This document shows positions 7,549 through 14,777 of a DNA stretch of 36,149 nt, piece after piece (the stretch's first letter is position 1; each line of letters opens with the position of its first letter). Location: NCBI GenBank assembly GCA_027068085.1, contig JAMOUQ010000016.1, positions 1 through 36,149 on the forward strand, given 5' to 3'. Under the pieces are notes generated by a model that was not told the origin of the DNA, did no database searches, and saw only the letters and a list, made by a program, of their open reading frames with translations. The translations under genes were made by a program, and so were the position numbers. The stretch comes from Desulfobacteraceae bacterium (GTDB lineage: Bacteria; Desulfobacterota; Desulfobacteria; Desulfobacterales; Desulfosarcinaceae).

Positions 7549-7770
7549 ATGCTCAATGGCCAGTGTCCCCGCTGCAGGAGCAGGTCTGTCTACCGGCGCA
7601 AAAACGGTATAGTTTCCGGTGCCAAGCATATCTTCGTAACCGGTCTTGGTTTCACAACCCCGCGTTCCGACAAGCTTACCTGTGTTTGCACAAATTGTGG
7701 TTATTACGAAAACTACGTGGCGGACAAGGCCATCCTTGCCAAAGTAGCCGCCAAGTGGGAAAAGGTCTGA
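7549..7770 (+). CDS. Small zinc-ribbon protein
   Basis: The 73-aa product starts at ATG 7549, behind AAAGGAG with an eight-base spacer. It has two CxxC knuckles, CPRC (residues 6-9) and CTNC near residues 47-50, giving a four-cysteine zinc ribbon. The rest is basic and short, so it could bind nucleic acid or another protein. It is the only plus-strand gene between the FHA gene and the right edge, divergent from the unknown gene at 6650-7423 and tail to tail with the PAAR-like gene (5-bp gap). Function unknown. Confidence 0.75.
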   Translation: MLNGQCPRCRSRSVYRRKNGIVSGAKHIFVTGLGFTTPRSDKLTCVCTNCGYYENYVADKAILAKVAAKWEKV

Positions 7771-7775
7771 TCTTC

Positions 7776-8177
7776 TCAGGGAGCCAGGATCAGGACCTTG
7801 ACCTGGCTGGGCGCCAGCCGGACCCCGGGAGCGTTGGTCGAATTCTGCAGGGCCATGCTGGTCAGCCGGGTGGCCGGCATCCCTCCCAGCAGGACGGTGA
7901 AGGCCCCGTTCAGATGCCGGGACGGCCCCATGACCGTGGCGCTGGCCATTCCGGTGGCCAACCCGGCGTTGTCGCCGTTTGTCAGCGGCACGCTGGTGGC
8001 CATGTTGTGGGCCGGCGCTCCCATGAACAGGATGTTATAGGCCGCCGGAACTCCCATGGGCCCCATGGCGATGTTGGGATAAGGTATCGGCACGGGCGAT
8101 GGCGAAGGCGGAGCCGGGGTCAGGCAGACATCGGGAAAAGCGGTGTCTGTTCCCATCAGCTGGCAGTTGGCAAACAT
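7776..8177 (-). CDS. PAAR-like protein (DUF4150), T6SS spike tip
   Basis: The 133-aa product has the DUF4150/PAAR-like signature FPDVCLTPAPPSP followed by PIPYPNIA (about residues 14-36), then Gly/Met-rich short repeats typical of the PAAR cone (NMATSVP, GLATGMASATVMG, LLGGMPATRLTS). Proteins of this type cap VgrG and sharpen the T6SS spike. It is full length for a stand-alone tip and carries no C-terminal toxin domain. The start is preceded by GGGAGGAAAG. It follows the DUF3540 gene by 20 bp. DUF4150, DUF3540, DUF2169 and pentapeptide genes recur together in T6SS loci, where DUF2169 proteins act as adaptors for PAAR-like effectors. Confidence 0.88.
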   Translation of the reverse strand: MFANCQLMGTDTAFPDVCLTPAPPSPSPVPIPYPNIAMGPMGVPAAYNILFMGAPAHNMATSVPLTNGDNAGLATGMASATVMGPSRHLNGAFTVLLGGMPATRLTSMALQNSTNAPGVRLAPSQVKVLILAP

Positions 8178-8197
8178 AGATCTTTCCTCCCTGGTTT

Positions 8198-8851
8198 TTA
8201 TCCGATATGAATTCTTTCTCCGTCGATCTTGACGTCTTGCCTGGCCGTCATGACGGTGTATTTGCCGCTCAGTGACATTGTCTTGGAGGCGGACACGTCC
8301 ACCCGGCCCGCCCTGACGATTTCGTCCTCTTCCACCGTGCGGAAAACCCGCTTGGCTCTTTGTACCAGGCGCTGGACCACGGTTTCGGCCGAGGCGGCCA
8401 GCAGGCGGACACGCTCGATGCCGGCCTGGAGGCGGGCCCCCTTGAAAATCAGCTCGTGGAGGTTGATCCTGCCCCGAAGGGCATCGATTTTCACCTGCCC
8501 GGCCACGGTTTCCAGGGTGCCGGCGGTGGCCATGTCGATGCCTTCCTGGGCTGCCACCGTGAAATGTCCCGAATCCAGGTTAAGGCGCAGGTCGCCTTCA
8601 ACGGCGATGACCGTTTCATCCCCGGCCGCCGCTTCCAGCACCGCCAGGACGAAACTGTCGCCCCCGGGCTGGCGGCAGGCAAGGACACGGTCGCCGGGCC
8701 GGGGCTCTACCAGGCAGCTTGCCGCCCTGCGGGCGGTGAAAAGCTCACCATCGGCCCGGACGGTTATTTCCTCTTTGACGCAGCCGGTGACTACGGCATA
8801 CTGCTGATAAACAGGCTCTTGATTCCTTCTAATACGTGCCAGGTTGTCCAT
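8198..8851 (-). CDS. DUF3540 domain protein of T6SS spike module
   Basis: The 217-aa product looks like the DUF3540 family. An OB-like N-terminal half (VTGCVKEEITVRADGE, PRPGDRVLAC, DSFVLAVLE) is followed by a beta-repeat region (LRLNLDSGHFTVAAQEG, IDMATAGTLETVAGQ) that recalls the VgrG needle, a helical stretch (about 145-180), and short strands ending in KIDGERIHIG. No enzyme motif is seen. The ATG at 8851 is preceded by AAAGGAGAG; an in-frame start at 8878 lies upstream of that site and is disfavoured. It is next to the PAAR-like and pentapeptide genes, so a structural or chaperone role at the spike is likely but not demonstrated. Confidence 0.8.
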   Translation of the reverse strand: MDNLARIRRNQEPVYQQYAVVTGCVKEEITVRADGELFTARRAASCLVEPRPGDRVLACRQPGGDSFVLAVLEAAAGDETVIAVEGDLRLNLDSGHFTVAAQEGIDMATAGTLETVAGQVKIDALRGRINLHELIFKGARLQAGIERVRLLAASAETVVQRLVQRAKRVFRTVEEDEIVRAGRVDVSASKTMSLSGKYTVMTARQDVKIDGERIHIG

Positions 8852-8874
8852 TTCTGTCTCTCCTTTGTCGGCAT

Positions 8875-10002
8875 TCAAAGCGGCGGCTGCCAGTCTTCAC
8901 CCATGGCGCGGAGCTTGTCTTCGCCGCTGGCGGCGCTCCGGTTGGCCCCCTTCCAGAGGGTCCCCTTTTCGATTACCCGGTGCATCCTGGCCCGGAACAG
9001 GTTGGCTCCGGAAAGATCGGCTCCGGAAAGATCGGCATGGGCAAGGTCGGCGTCGGTCAGGTTGACCTTTTCCATGCGGGCCGCCAGGCACCTGCATTGG
9101 GCCAGCACGGCGGCGGTCAGGTCGCTTGCCCGCAGGTCGGCCTTGGTAAGATCGGCCGCCTGGAGCACGGCCTGGCCCAGGTCGGCCATCCGCATGGAAA
9201 CCCCTTTCAGGTTGGCTTCGGCGAAAATGGCCATCCGGGCCTTGACCCGGTCCAGCCGGGCCCCTTCCAGGTTGGCCTGGGCAAGTACGGCCTGGCTCAG
9301 GTCGGCGCCGGAAAGGTCGGCGCCGGACAAATCGGCCCCTTTCAACTGGGCCTGGGCCAGGCTGATTCCGGCCAGCTTGAGTCCCTTGAAATTTGAATCC
9401 ATCAGAATGGCGCGGGAAAAATCGACTCCGGTTATATCTATTCCGGCAAAGTCGATTCCCACCATGACGGCCTGGGCGCAGCTTGATCCAGCCAGGCGGG
9501 CTCCGTCCAGAACGCACTCTATGAAAGCGGTCTGGGTCATTTCGATGCCGCTCAGGCCGGCCCTGCCAAGGTCGTTCCGGACAAAGACCGTGTCTTTCAG
9601 GTCGCAGCCGGAAAGATCGATCCCGGCGGCCCGGCTTTCCACCACCCTGGCCGAGTCCCAGCAGCTGCGGGCACAAGAGGCATTTTCGAGACCGGTCTTG
9701 GTGACCGTGGTCATGTACAGGTTGGCCTTTTCCAGCCGGGCACCGTCAAGGCAACATTCGTACAGGACCGCCTCCTTGAGGTTGGCCCCGGACAGGTCGG
9801 ATTCTGAAAAATCCACCCGCTCCAGGATGCAGCCGGAAAGATCGATTCCGGTCAGGTCCAGGCCGCGGCAATCGAAGTTGGCCAGAAATTCACCGGCCGC
9901 GGCCTTTTTTTCCAGCTCCCGGCGGTCGATGCGGCGGGGCGGGCCGAAGTAGGCCAGCTCTTCTTGGATCTGTTTTTCCATGCCTTGTTCTTGCTCGTTC
10001 AT
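8875..10002 (-). CDS. Pentapeptide-repeat protein
   Basis: The 375-aa product is almost entirely pentapeptide repeats of the A(D/N)LSG type from about residue 45 to 350 (for example LKGADLSGADLSGADLSQ), forming a predicted right-handed quadrilateral beta-helix. A charged N-terminus of about 45 residues (MNEQEQGMEKQIQEEL) precedes the repeats. Several blocks are interrupted by less regular strands carrying Cys and Met. The start overlaps the stop of the DUF2169 fusion by 4 bp (ATGA), so the two are co-translated and may form a complex. Pentapeptide proteins accompany DUF2169/DUF3540/DUF4150 genes in other T6SS clusters, probably as scaffolds for cargo loading. Confidence 0.88.
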   Translation of the reverse strand: MNEQEQGMEKQIQEELAYFGPPRRIDRRELEKKAAAGEFLANFDCRGLDLTGIDLSGCILERVDFSESDLSGANLKEAVLYECCLDGARLEKANLYMTTVTKTGLENASCARSCWDSARVVESRAAGIDLSGCDLKDTVFVRNDLGRAGLSGIEMTQTAFIECVLDGARLAGSSCAQAVMVGIDFAGIDITGVDFSRAILMDSNFKGLKLAGISLAQAQLKGADLSGADLSGADLSQAVLAQANLEGARLDRVKARMAIFAEANLKGVSMRMADLGQAVLQAADLTKADLRASDLTAAVLAQCRCLAARMEKVNLTDADLAHADLSGADLSGANLFRARMHRVIEKGTLWKGANRSAASGEDKLRAMGEDWQPPL

Positions 10003-12563
10003 TTGGGCATCCAGCGTAGCAGGGTTGACTTGGCCGTCAGGGCATGGCGCACGTCGGTGTTGCGGAAACGGGCCTTCATGAAGTCGGCTCCGAACAGGTT
10101 GGCGCCGGTAAAGTCGGTGCCGTCCAGGTTGGCCGCATGCAGCAGGCTTTCGTAGAGGTTGGCCCCGGCAAGCCTGGCCGCGGTAAGATCGGTGTCCATG
10201 AACAAGGCTCCTTTGGCCGAGGCATGGTAGAGCGAGGCCTGCTTCAGGTCGGCTTCGCTCAGGTCGGCCCTGTCCAGAATCGCTTTTTCGAAACTGGCGC
10301 CGGCAAGCCTGGCCCCCCGCAGGTTGGCCCCTTCCATCTTTGCCCCGTCAAAGCGGGCACCTTCAAAGACGCATTCGGCAGCAGCCCTGAGACTGTCGAA
10401 ATTGGCCTGTGAAAAATCGGCACCGGCGGCATCCACCTTGACAAAGGTGGTCTTGGCCAGGTTGGAGCCGCGAAACCTGGCCTTTGCCAGGCCGGCCTGG
10501 ATGAAGATTCCTTCGCAAAGGTCGGCGCCGTCGAAGATAGCTTCTGAAAAGTCGCCCTCGATAAAATGGACCTTCTTGATCCGGGCCCGGGAAAAATCGG
10601 CCCTCAGGCCACGGGCCTGGCTGAGATCGGCCTCGTTCAGGACAGCCCCGGTGAACCTTGCCCCTTCCAGGTCGGCCTCGGCCAGGGATGCGGCTGTCAG
10701 GTCGGCTTCGGTAAGATCGGCTCCGGTCAACCTGGCCCGGCCCAGGCCGGCGCCCTTCAGCTTGGCCCCGGTCAGCTTGGCCCCGGCCAGGTCGGCCCGC
10801 ATCAGGGCGCAGTTGGAAAGGTCGGCCCCTGAAAGATCGGCCCCTGAAAGATCGGCCCCTTCCAGGAAGGCCCCGGCCAGGTCGGCCCCGGAAAGGTCCA
10901 TTGCCGACAGATTCAGCCCGGAAAGGTCGATGTCGGCCAGGCCGGTTCCATTGCGGCAGGCCTCGGTGACGATCCGGAGCCTTTCTTCGCCGGTTTCCGG
11001 CCCCGGCGGAATCACCGGCGGCAGCAGGTGACCGTACCGGCGGTAGTTCTGGAAGAAAGTCTTTTCCACCATCTGCATCTTGGCCGTGATTTCATCGCTT
11101 TCGATGCCCAGGGTGCGGAAGATTTCAACCGCCCGGGCGGCGGAAAAAACCGGCCGGGGAGCCGGCTTCTCAGAAGCCTGTTTCAAAAACTCTTCTTTGG
11201 TCAGCCCGGCCTTTTTCAGCTGGGCCTCCAGGACCTGTTCGGCCTTTTGGCGGGCGTTTTCAGCTTCTTTCAGCAGTTTGTCGATATCGGTTGGATCGAC
11301 CTTTTCTGCGGGCGGCGGCAGGGGAACGAAGTTGTCGGGATCAAGGCCCTGGGCGGCGATCTTTTCCCTGACCTGCCTGATGTCGTTTTCCATCCGCAGA
11401 CGCTGTTTTTTCTGCAGCAGCTGTTCCCACTTCTGGTCCTGGTCACCGCTGTCTGCCAGCAGTTCGGCAATACCCGAGGTTTCCCCCTCTCCGATCAGGT
11501 CGGTTTCGTCCAGCAGGGCGGCGCCGGCGTTTTGGGGATCGAGCCGCTTTTCAAGCGCCTCGCGGTAATGTCCCGGGTCCCGGGCAGGGTCGTCGGCCTT
11601 TTCGTAGGCCAGCAGAACCCTGGTGACTTCCTTGGCCATGTGATCGCCCACCTCGGTCAGACCGCGGAATATCACCACCCCCTTGCAGGCGTCGGGAAAG
11701 AGCCAGACAGTGTCTATTTTGAGATCCAGTTCTTCAAGCTTGTCTTCGGTTTGCCGGCGGCAGATGAAGCAGCGGGGCCGGATGGCCGGAAGGCTTCCTT
11801 CCAGGCGGCGGCGGTCCGGGTGCATGCCCTCGATGACAAAGCTTTCTTGACCGCTGAAAAACCCGTCTGCCTGCTGGTCTTCGGGGGCGGCGTTGAAAAA
11901 AGTCCAGTCGATGTCGTCGGCCAGGCCGGGAAAACGCTGCTCGAACCATTTCTTGTCGTAGGTGCCGCACTTTGAAAAGCGCTGGGGCCGGGTAAGGTCC
12001 ACGGGTCCCAGGCCGGCCGGAGCGGGCCTGTCCTTGGGAGAAGCGATGAGCTGGTCCGGGTACTCGATGTTGGGCAGGGCAACGGCCGGGCCCCGGCCCG
12101 GGATTTCCGTCTCTTCCATGCCCTTGCCCAGGGGATTGGGCTTGAATTCCGGCCCGCCGAAGGAATGTTCCCAGTCGATGGGAACCTCTGTAACCGGTTC
12201 GGGGTCGCTCATGGTCCAGGCCATGGCTGCGGAACGTTTCCAGAAACGGTCGCCGAAAACATAGAGAGTCTTGTCGACGGGGCCCAGGCTGACTCGCACC
12301 TTGCCGGCCGGGACCGGTTTTTTGCCGGGGGCGAAAAAAGAACCGTTTACCAGAACTTCGGCCCGCGCCTTGGGCATGCCCTCGTCCAGGATCTGCTGGC
12401 CCAGACGCTGGGGCGCCAGCTTCCACAGATCCACTTCCGATTTTAGCCGCGGCGGACCGCTGAAATCGAAAAATGCCAGCACCGCCGGTGACCAGAAGCA
12501 TCGGCCCCGGTACTCGAAAGCTCGGAACAAAAGGCCGAGTTTTAAGGGCTTGATAAGTTTCAT
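9999..12563 (-). CDS. DUF2169 - pentapeptide-repeat fusion, T6SS adaptor
   Basis: The 854-aa product has a DUF2169 domain in about residues 1-300, recognisable from LVNGSFFAPGKKPVPAGKV and the IDWEHSFGGPEFKPNPLGKG block. A charged helical linker (about 340-500, rich in Glu, Lys and Gln) follows. From about residue 545 to 830 there are pentapeptide repeats (ADLAGAFLEGADLSGADLSG and many more). DUF2169 proteins are known T6SS adaptors that load PAAR-like effectors onto VgrG. The start follows AAGGA, 13 bp after the vgrG stop, and the 3' end overlaps the next pentapeptide gene by 4 bp. Fusion of adaptor and scaffold in one chain, beside a second scaffold gene, suggests an unusually large loading platform. 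Confidence 0.88.
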   Translation of the reverse strand: MKLIKPLKLGLLFRAFEYRGRCFWSPAVLAFFDFSGPPRLKSEVDLWKLAPQRLGQQILDEGMPKARAEVLVNGSFFAPGKKPVPAGKVRVSLGPVDKTLYVFGDRFWKRSAAMAWTMSDPEPVTEVPIDWEHSFGGPEFKPNPLGKGMEETEIPGRGPAVALPNIEYPDQLIASPKDRPAPAGLGPVDLTRPQRFSKCGTYDKKWFEQRFPGLADDIDWTFFNAAPEDQQADGFFSGQESFVIEGMHPDRRRLEGSLPAIRPRCFICRRQTEDKLEELDLKIDTVWLFPDACKGVVIFRGLTEVGDHMAKEVTRVLLAYEKADDPARDPGHYREALEKRLDPQNAGAALLDETDLIGEGETSGIAELLADSGDQDQKWEQLLQKKQRLRMENDIRQVREKIAAQGLDPDNFVPLPPPAEKVDPTDIDKLLKEAENARQKAEQVLEAQLKKAGLTKEEFLKQASEKPAPRPVFSAARAVEIFRTLGIESDEITAKMQMVEKTFFQNYRRYGHLLPPVIPPGPETGEERLRIVTEACRNGTGLADIDLSGLNLSAMDLSGADLAGAFLEGADLSGADLSGADLSNCALMRADLAGAKLTGAKLKGAGLGRARLTGADLTEADLTAASLAEADLEGARFTGAVLNEADLSQARGLRADFSRARIKKVHFIEGDFSEAIFDGADLCEGIFIQAGLAKARFRGSNLAKTTFVKVDAAGADFSQANFDSLRAAAECVFEGARFDGAKMEGANLRGARLAGASFEKAILDRADLSEADLKQASLYHASAKGALFMDTDLTAARLAGANLYESLLHAANLDGTDFTGANLFGADFMKARFRNTDVRHALTAKSTLLRWMPK

Positions 12564-12576
12564 ATTGCCGAAGTCC

Positions 12577-14745
12577 TTAGTTGATCACATGCAAAGGTGA
12601 AGTGTCGAGCTCAAAACCGCTTTGATCAATTTTTAAAGAAGTGTAGCCAATGGCCGCGTTTACCGCAGAGATGTTGATCTGTTTAAGTTCCATCAGCAAG
12701 GCAAAATGGTTGGAAACCTTTAAGCCTCCGAAGTTTTCGAACTTGGCCCCCGAGTCTGTCTGCACGTCCATGCCGAGAAATTTCTGCTGGTTGGCCACGG
12801 CCTTGTTTTCCAGGCCCACTGTCAGGTTGCGGGTCGCGCTGACGACCATGTTGACAATGGCCGCAGTCAGGGCCTGGGTGCCGGTGATGGTGCTGGTTTC
12901 TGACTGGGCGGTAACGGTGCGGACCCCGTTCACGGTGCGGGTTTCGCTTCCGAGGGTCAATGTCCGGGCCCCGGTGACGGTGTAGTTTTCCGTATTGGTC
13001 GTCAACGTCCGGTTTCCGGTGACGGTGTGTTCCTCGCTGCCGGCGGTCAGCTTGCGCTTGCCGGTGATGGTGATGGTTTCGTCGCTTTCGGCCTTTCTTT
13101 CATGATTGCCTGTCACGGTAAGCGTCCGCTGCCGGTCGATCTTTTCCTCGCAGTTCTGCTTGACGCGCAGCTTGCGGTCCTTGTTTATGGTTGTCGTATC
13201 ATTGCCCCCCACATGCTGGGTCCTGTTGTTTTCCACATCGACTTTCATGTCTTTCTGGGCGTGGATATAGATTTCCTCGTGACCGGCCTTGTCGTCGAAG
13301 CGGATTTCGTTGTTGCCGCCGCCCCCGGTGGAGGTCTCGCTCCTGATACCGCTTTTGGTCTTTTCGTCGGGCAGGGGCCAGGGCGGGGTGTTGGTGCCGT
13401 GGTAAACCGTGCCGGTTACTATAGGCCGGTCGGGATCACCGTCGATGAAATCGACGATCACCTCCTGGCCGATGCGGGGAATGAAAACCGCGCCCCAGCC
13501 GGGACCGGCCCAGACCTGGCTTACCCTGATCCAGCACGAGCTGTTTTCGTCCTGCTTGCCGTTGCGGTCCCAGTGGAACTGGACCTTGATCCTTCCCAGA
13601 TCGTCGGTGTAGATCTCCTCGCCCGAAGGTCCCACCACCACGGCGGTATGAACGCCCCGGATCCGCGGCCGGGCCGTGCGCCGTTCCGGGCGGATGGTGA
13701 TCGAGGAAGGCACGGCCTTGAAACGGTTGAGATATTCGCTGCTGGCGGCGGTGTCACTCCTTTCCGCCAGCACCTGGGGCTGGCGGCCCTGGTGAATCAC
13801 CTCGGTCAGCAGGTATTCCTGGTTGAGGGAATCCAGGCTGTGGCCGGCCAGGGTGAAGGTGAAGCCGGGGCAGAAACGCGGGCAGACGCCGGTGCCGCTG
13901 GCAAGGTCCCTGAACATGACCGTCTGCTGGAGCCTTACCTGGGCCAGGCGGGCCCCTTCCGGTTGTTCGGTGTAGTTGCCCGGAAATTCGAAAATTTCCC
14001 TTTCCGTATTTTCGGAATCGGTTTCGTCGGCCGTCAGGTCCAGGGAGGGGTTGTTGAAGTTGTAATCCCGGAGGGTGAATTTGCCCGGGGTGAGCTGGCG
14101 CGAGAGGCCGAACTTGATAACCGCTTCTTCCTCGGCCACCATGTTGCGGCCCGGGTTGAATTCGATGGTGGCGTCGCCCTCCAGGGGCTGATAGTTGACC
14201 GTGCCGTCTCCGAAAACCATCAGGTGGCCGTCCCGGGAGTGCTCGAAGAAATAGAAAATGCCTTCTTCTTCCATCAGGCGGTTGATGAAGTCCAGGTCGG
14301 TTTCGTCGTACTGGACGCAGTACGGCCTGGCGCTGTAGTTGCCCTGGAGCCGGAATTCGAATGAATCAGAAGCGATGGACGATTCTTCCATCACCTGTTG
14401 GGCGATTTCCTGGACGCTTTTGTTCTGGAATATGCGGCAGTCCTTCTCCAGGCCCAGCAGCCAGGCCGAGGGCACCATCTGCGCCGCGTAAAGGAAAAAA
14501 CGGCCCGAGGTGCCTGTTTGTGCGAAACGGCTGACAATACCGTGGAAGGTGCGTTCGGATTCGATCCCTTCCACTGTCAGCACGGCGACCTGGCCGATGA
14601 CATCACCGAAATCCACCTCCTCTTCGGTGGCCAGCTCCAGGTCGACAGTAAACAGGTGAGATATTTTTTCCCGGGCGGTAAAGGCGGCCACCCGGAATTC
14701 GTTTCCACCTATCTCCAGGGTAAAGCGGGGTTCGTTGGCGGCCAT
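12577..14745 (-). CDS. tssI: VgrG / TssI spike protein
   Basis: The 722-aa product has the gp27-like N-terminal domains (about 1-355, including the VgrG-typical YCVQYDETDLDFINRLMEEE) and a gp5-like OB-fold (about 360-465, DDLGRIKVQFHWDRNG, then GWGAVFIPRIGQEV). The GGGGNNEIRFDDKAG linker follows, then a beta-helical needle of short T-V-T-G repeats (about 515-650). The last about 70 residues (from KFLGMDVQTD) leave the repeat and form a separate short tail, with no recognisable toxin fold. The start is preceded by GGGAGGAA. It lies between clpV and the DUF2169 adaptor, the expected place for a spike gene followed by its loading factors. Confidence 0.95.
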   Translation of the reverse strand: MAANEPRFTLEIGGNEFRVAAFTAREKISHLFTVDLELATEEEVDFGDVIGQVAVLTVEGIESERTFHGIVSRFAQTGTSGRFFLYAAQMVPSAWLLGLEKDCRIFQNKSVQEIAQQVMEESSIASDSFEFRLQGNYSARPYCVQYDETDLDFINRLMEEEGIFYFFEHSRDGHLMVFGDGTVNYQPLEGDATIEFNPGRNMVAEEEAVIKFGLSRQLTPGKFTLRDYNFNNPSLDLTADETDSENTEREIFEFPGNYTEQPEGARLAQVRLQQTVMFRDLASGTGVCPRFCPGFTFTLAGHSLDSLNQEYLLTEVIHQGRQPQVLAERSDTAASSEYLNRFKAVPSSITIRPERRTARPRIRGVHTAVVVGPSGEEIYTDDLGRIKVQFHWDRNGKQDENSSCWIRVSQVWAGPGWGAVFIPRIGQEVIVDFIDGDPDRPIVTGTVYHGTNTPPWPLPDEKTKSGIRSETSTGGGGNNEIRFDDKAGHEEIYIHAQKDMKVDVENNRTQHVGGNDTTTINKDRKLRVKQNCEEKIDRQRTLTVTGNHERKAESDETITITGKRKLTAGSEEHTVTGNRTLTTNTENYTVTGARTLTLGSETRTVNGVRTVTAQSETSTITGTQALTAAIVNMVVSATRNLTVGLENKAVANQQKFLGMDVQTDSGAKFENFGGLKVSNHFALLMELKQINISAVNAAIGYTSLKIDQSGFELDTSPLHVIN
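12795..13203 (-). repeat. Degenerate coding repeats of the VgrG needle
   Basis: This part of vgrG encodes successive units built on an alternating pattern such as RTLTLGSETRTVNG, with a spacing of about 14 residues. Each unit contributes strands to the needle-like beta-helix. The DNA repeats are diverged, so they reflect protein structure and are not recent duplications. Confidence 0.7.
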
Positions 14746-14777
14746 GGTTCCTCCCTTGTGCGGTTTGTTGAAAACGG

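Noticed and set aside
8360-9952. 530-codon plus-strand frame with regular Ser/Arg/Ala repeats
   Set aside because: It is the mirror of the pentapeptide-repeat genes on the minus strand; the apparent repeats are a by-product of those repeats.
10800-10870. Short regular repeats that could suggest a CRISPR-like array
   Set aside because: The units are 15 bases without unique spacers and encode A(D/N)LSG pentapeptides in frame.
13027-14364. 445-codon plus-strand frame opposite vgrG
   Set aside because: Shadow of vgrG; no ribosome-binding site or domain.
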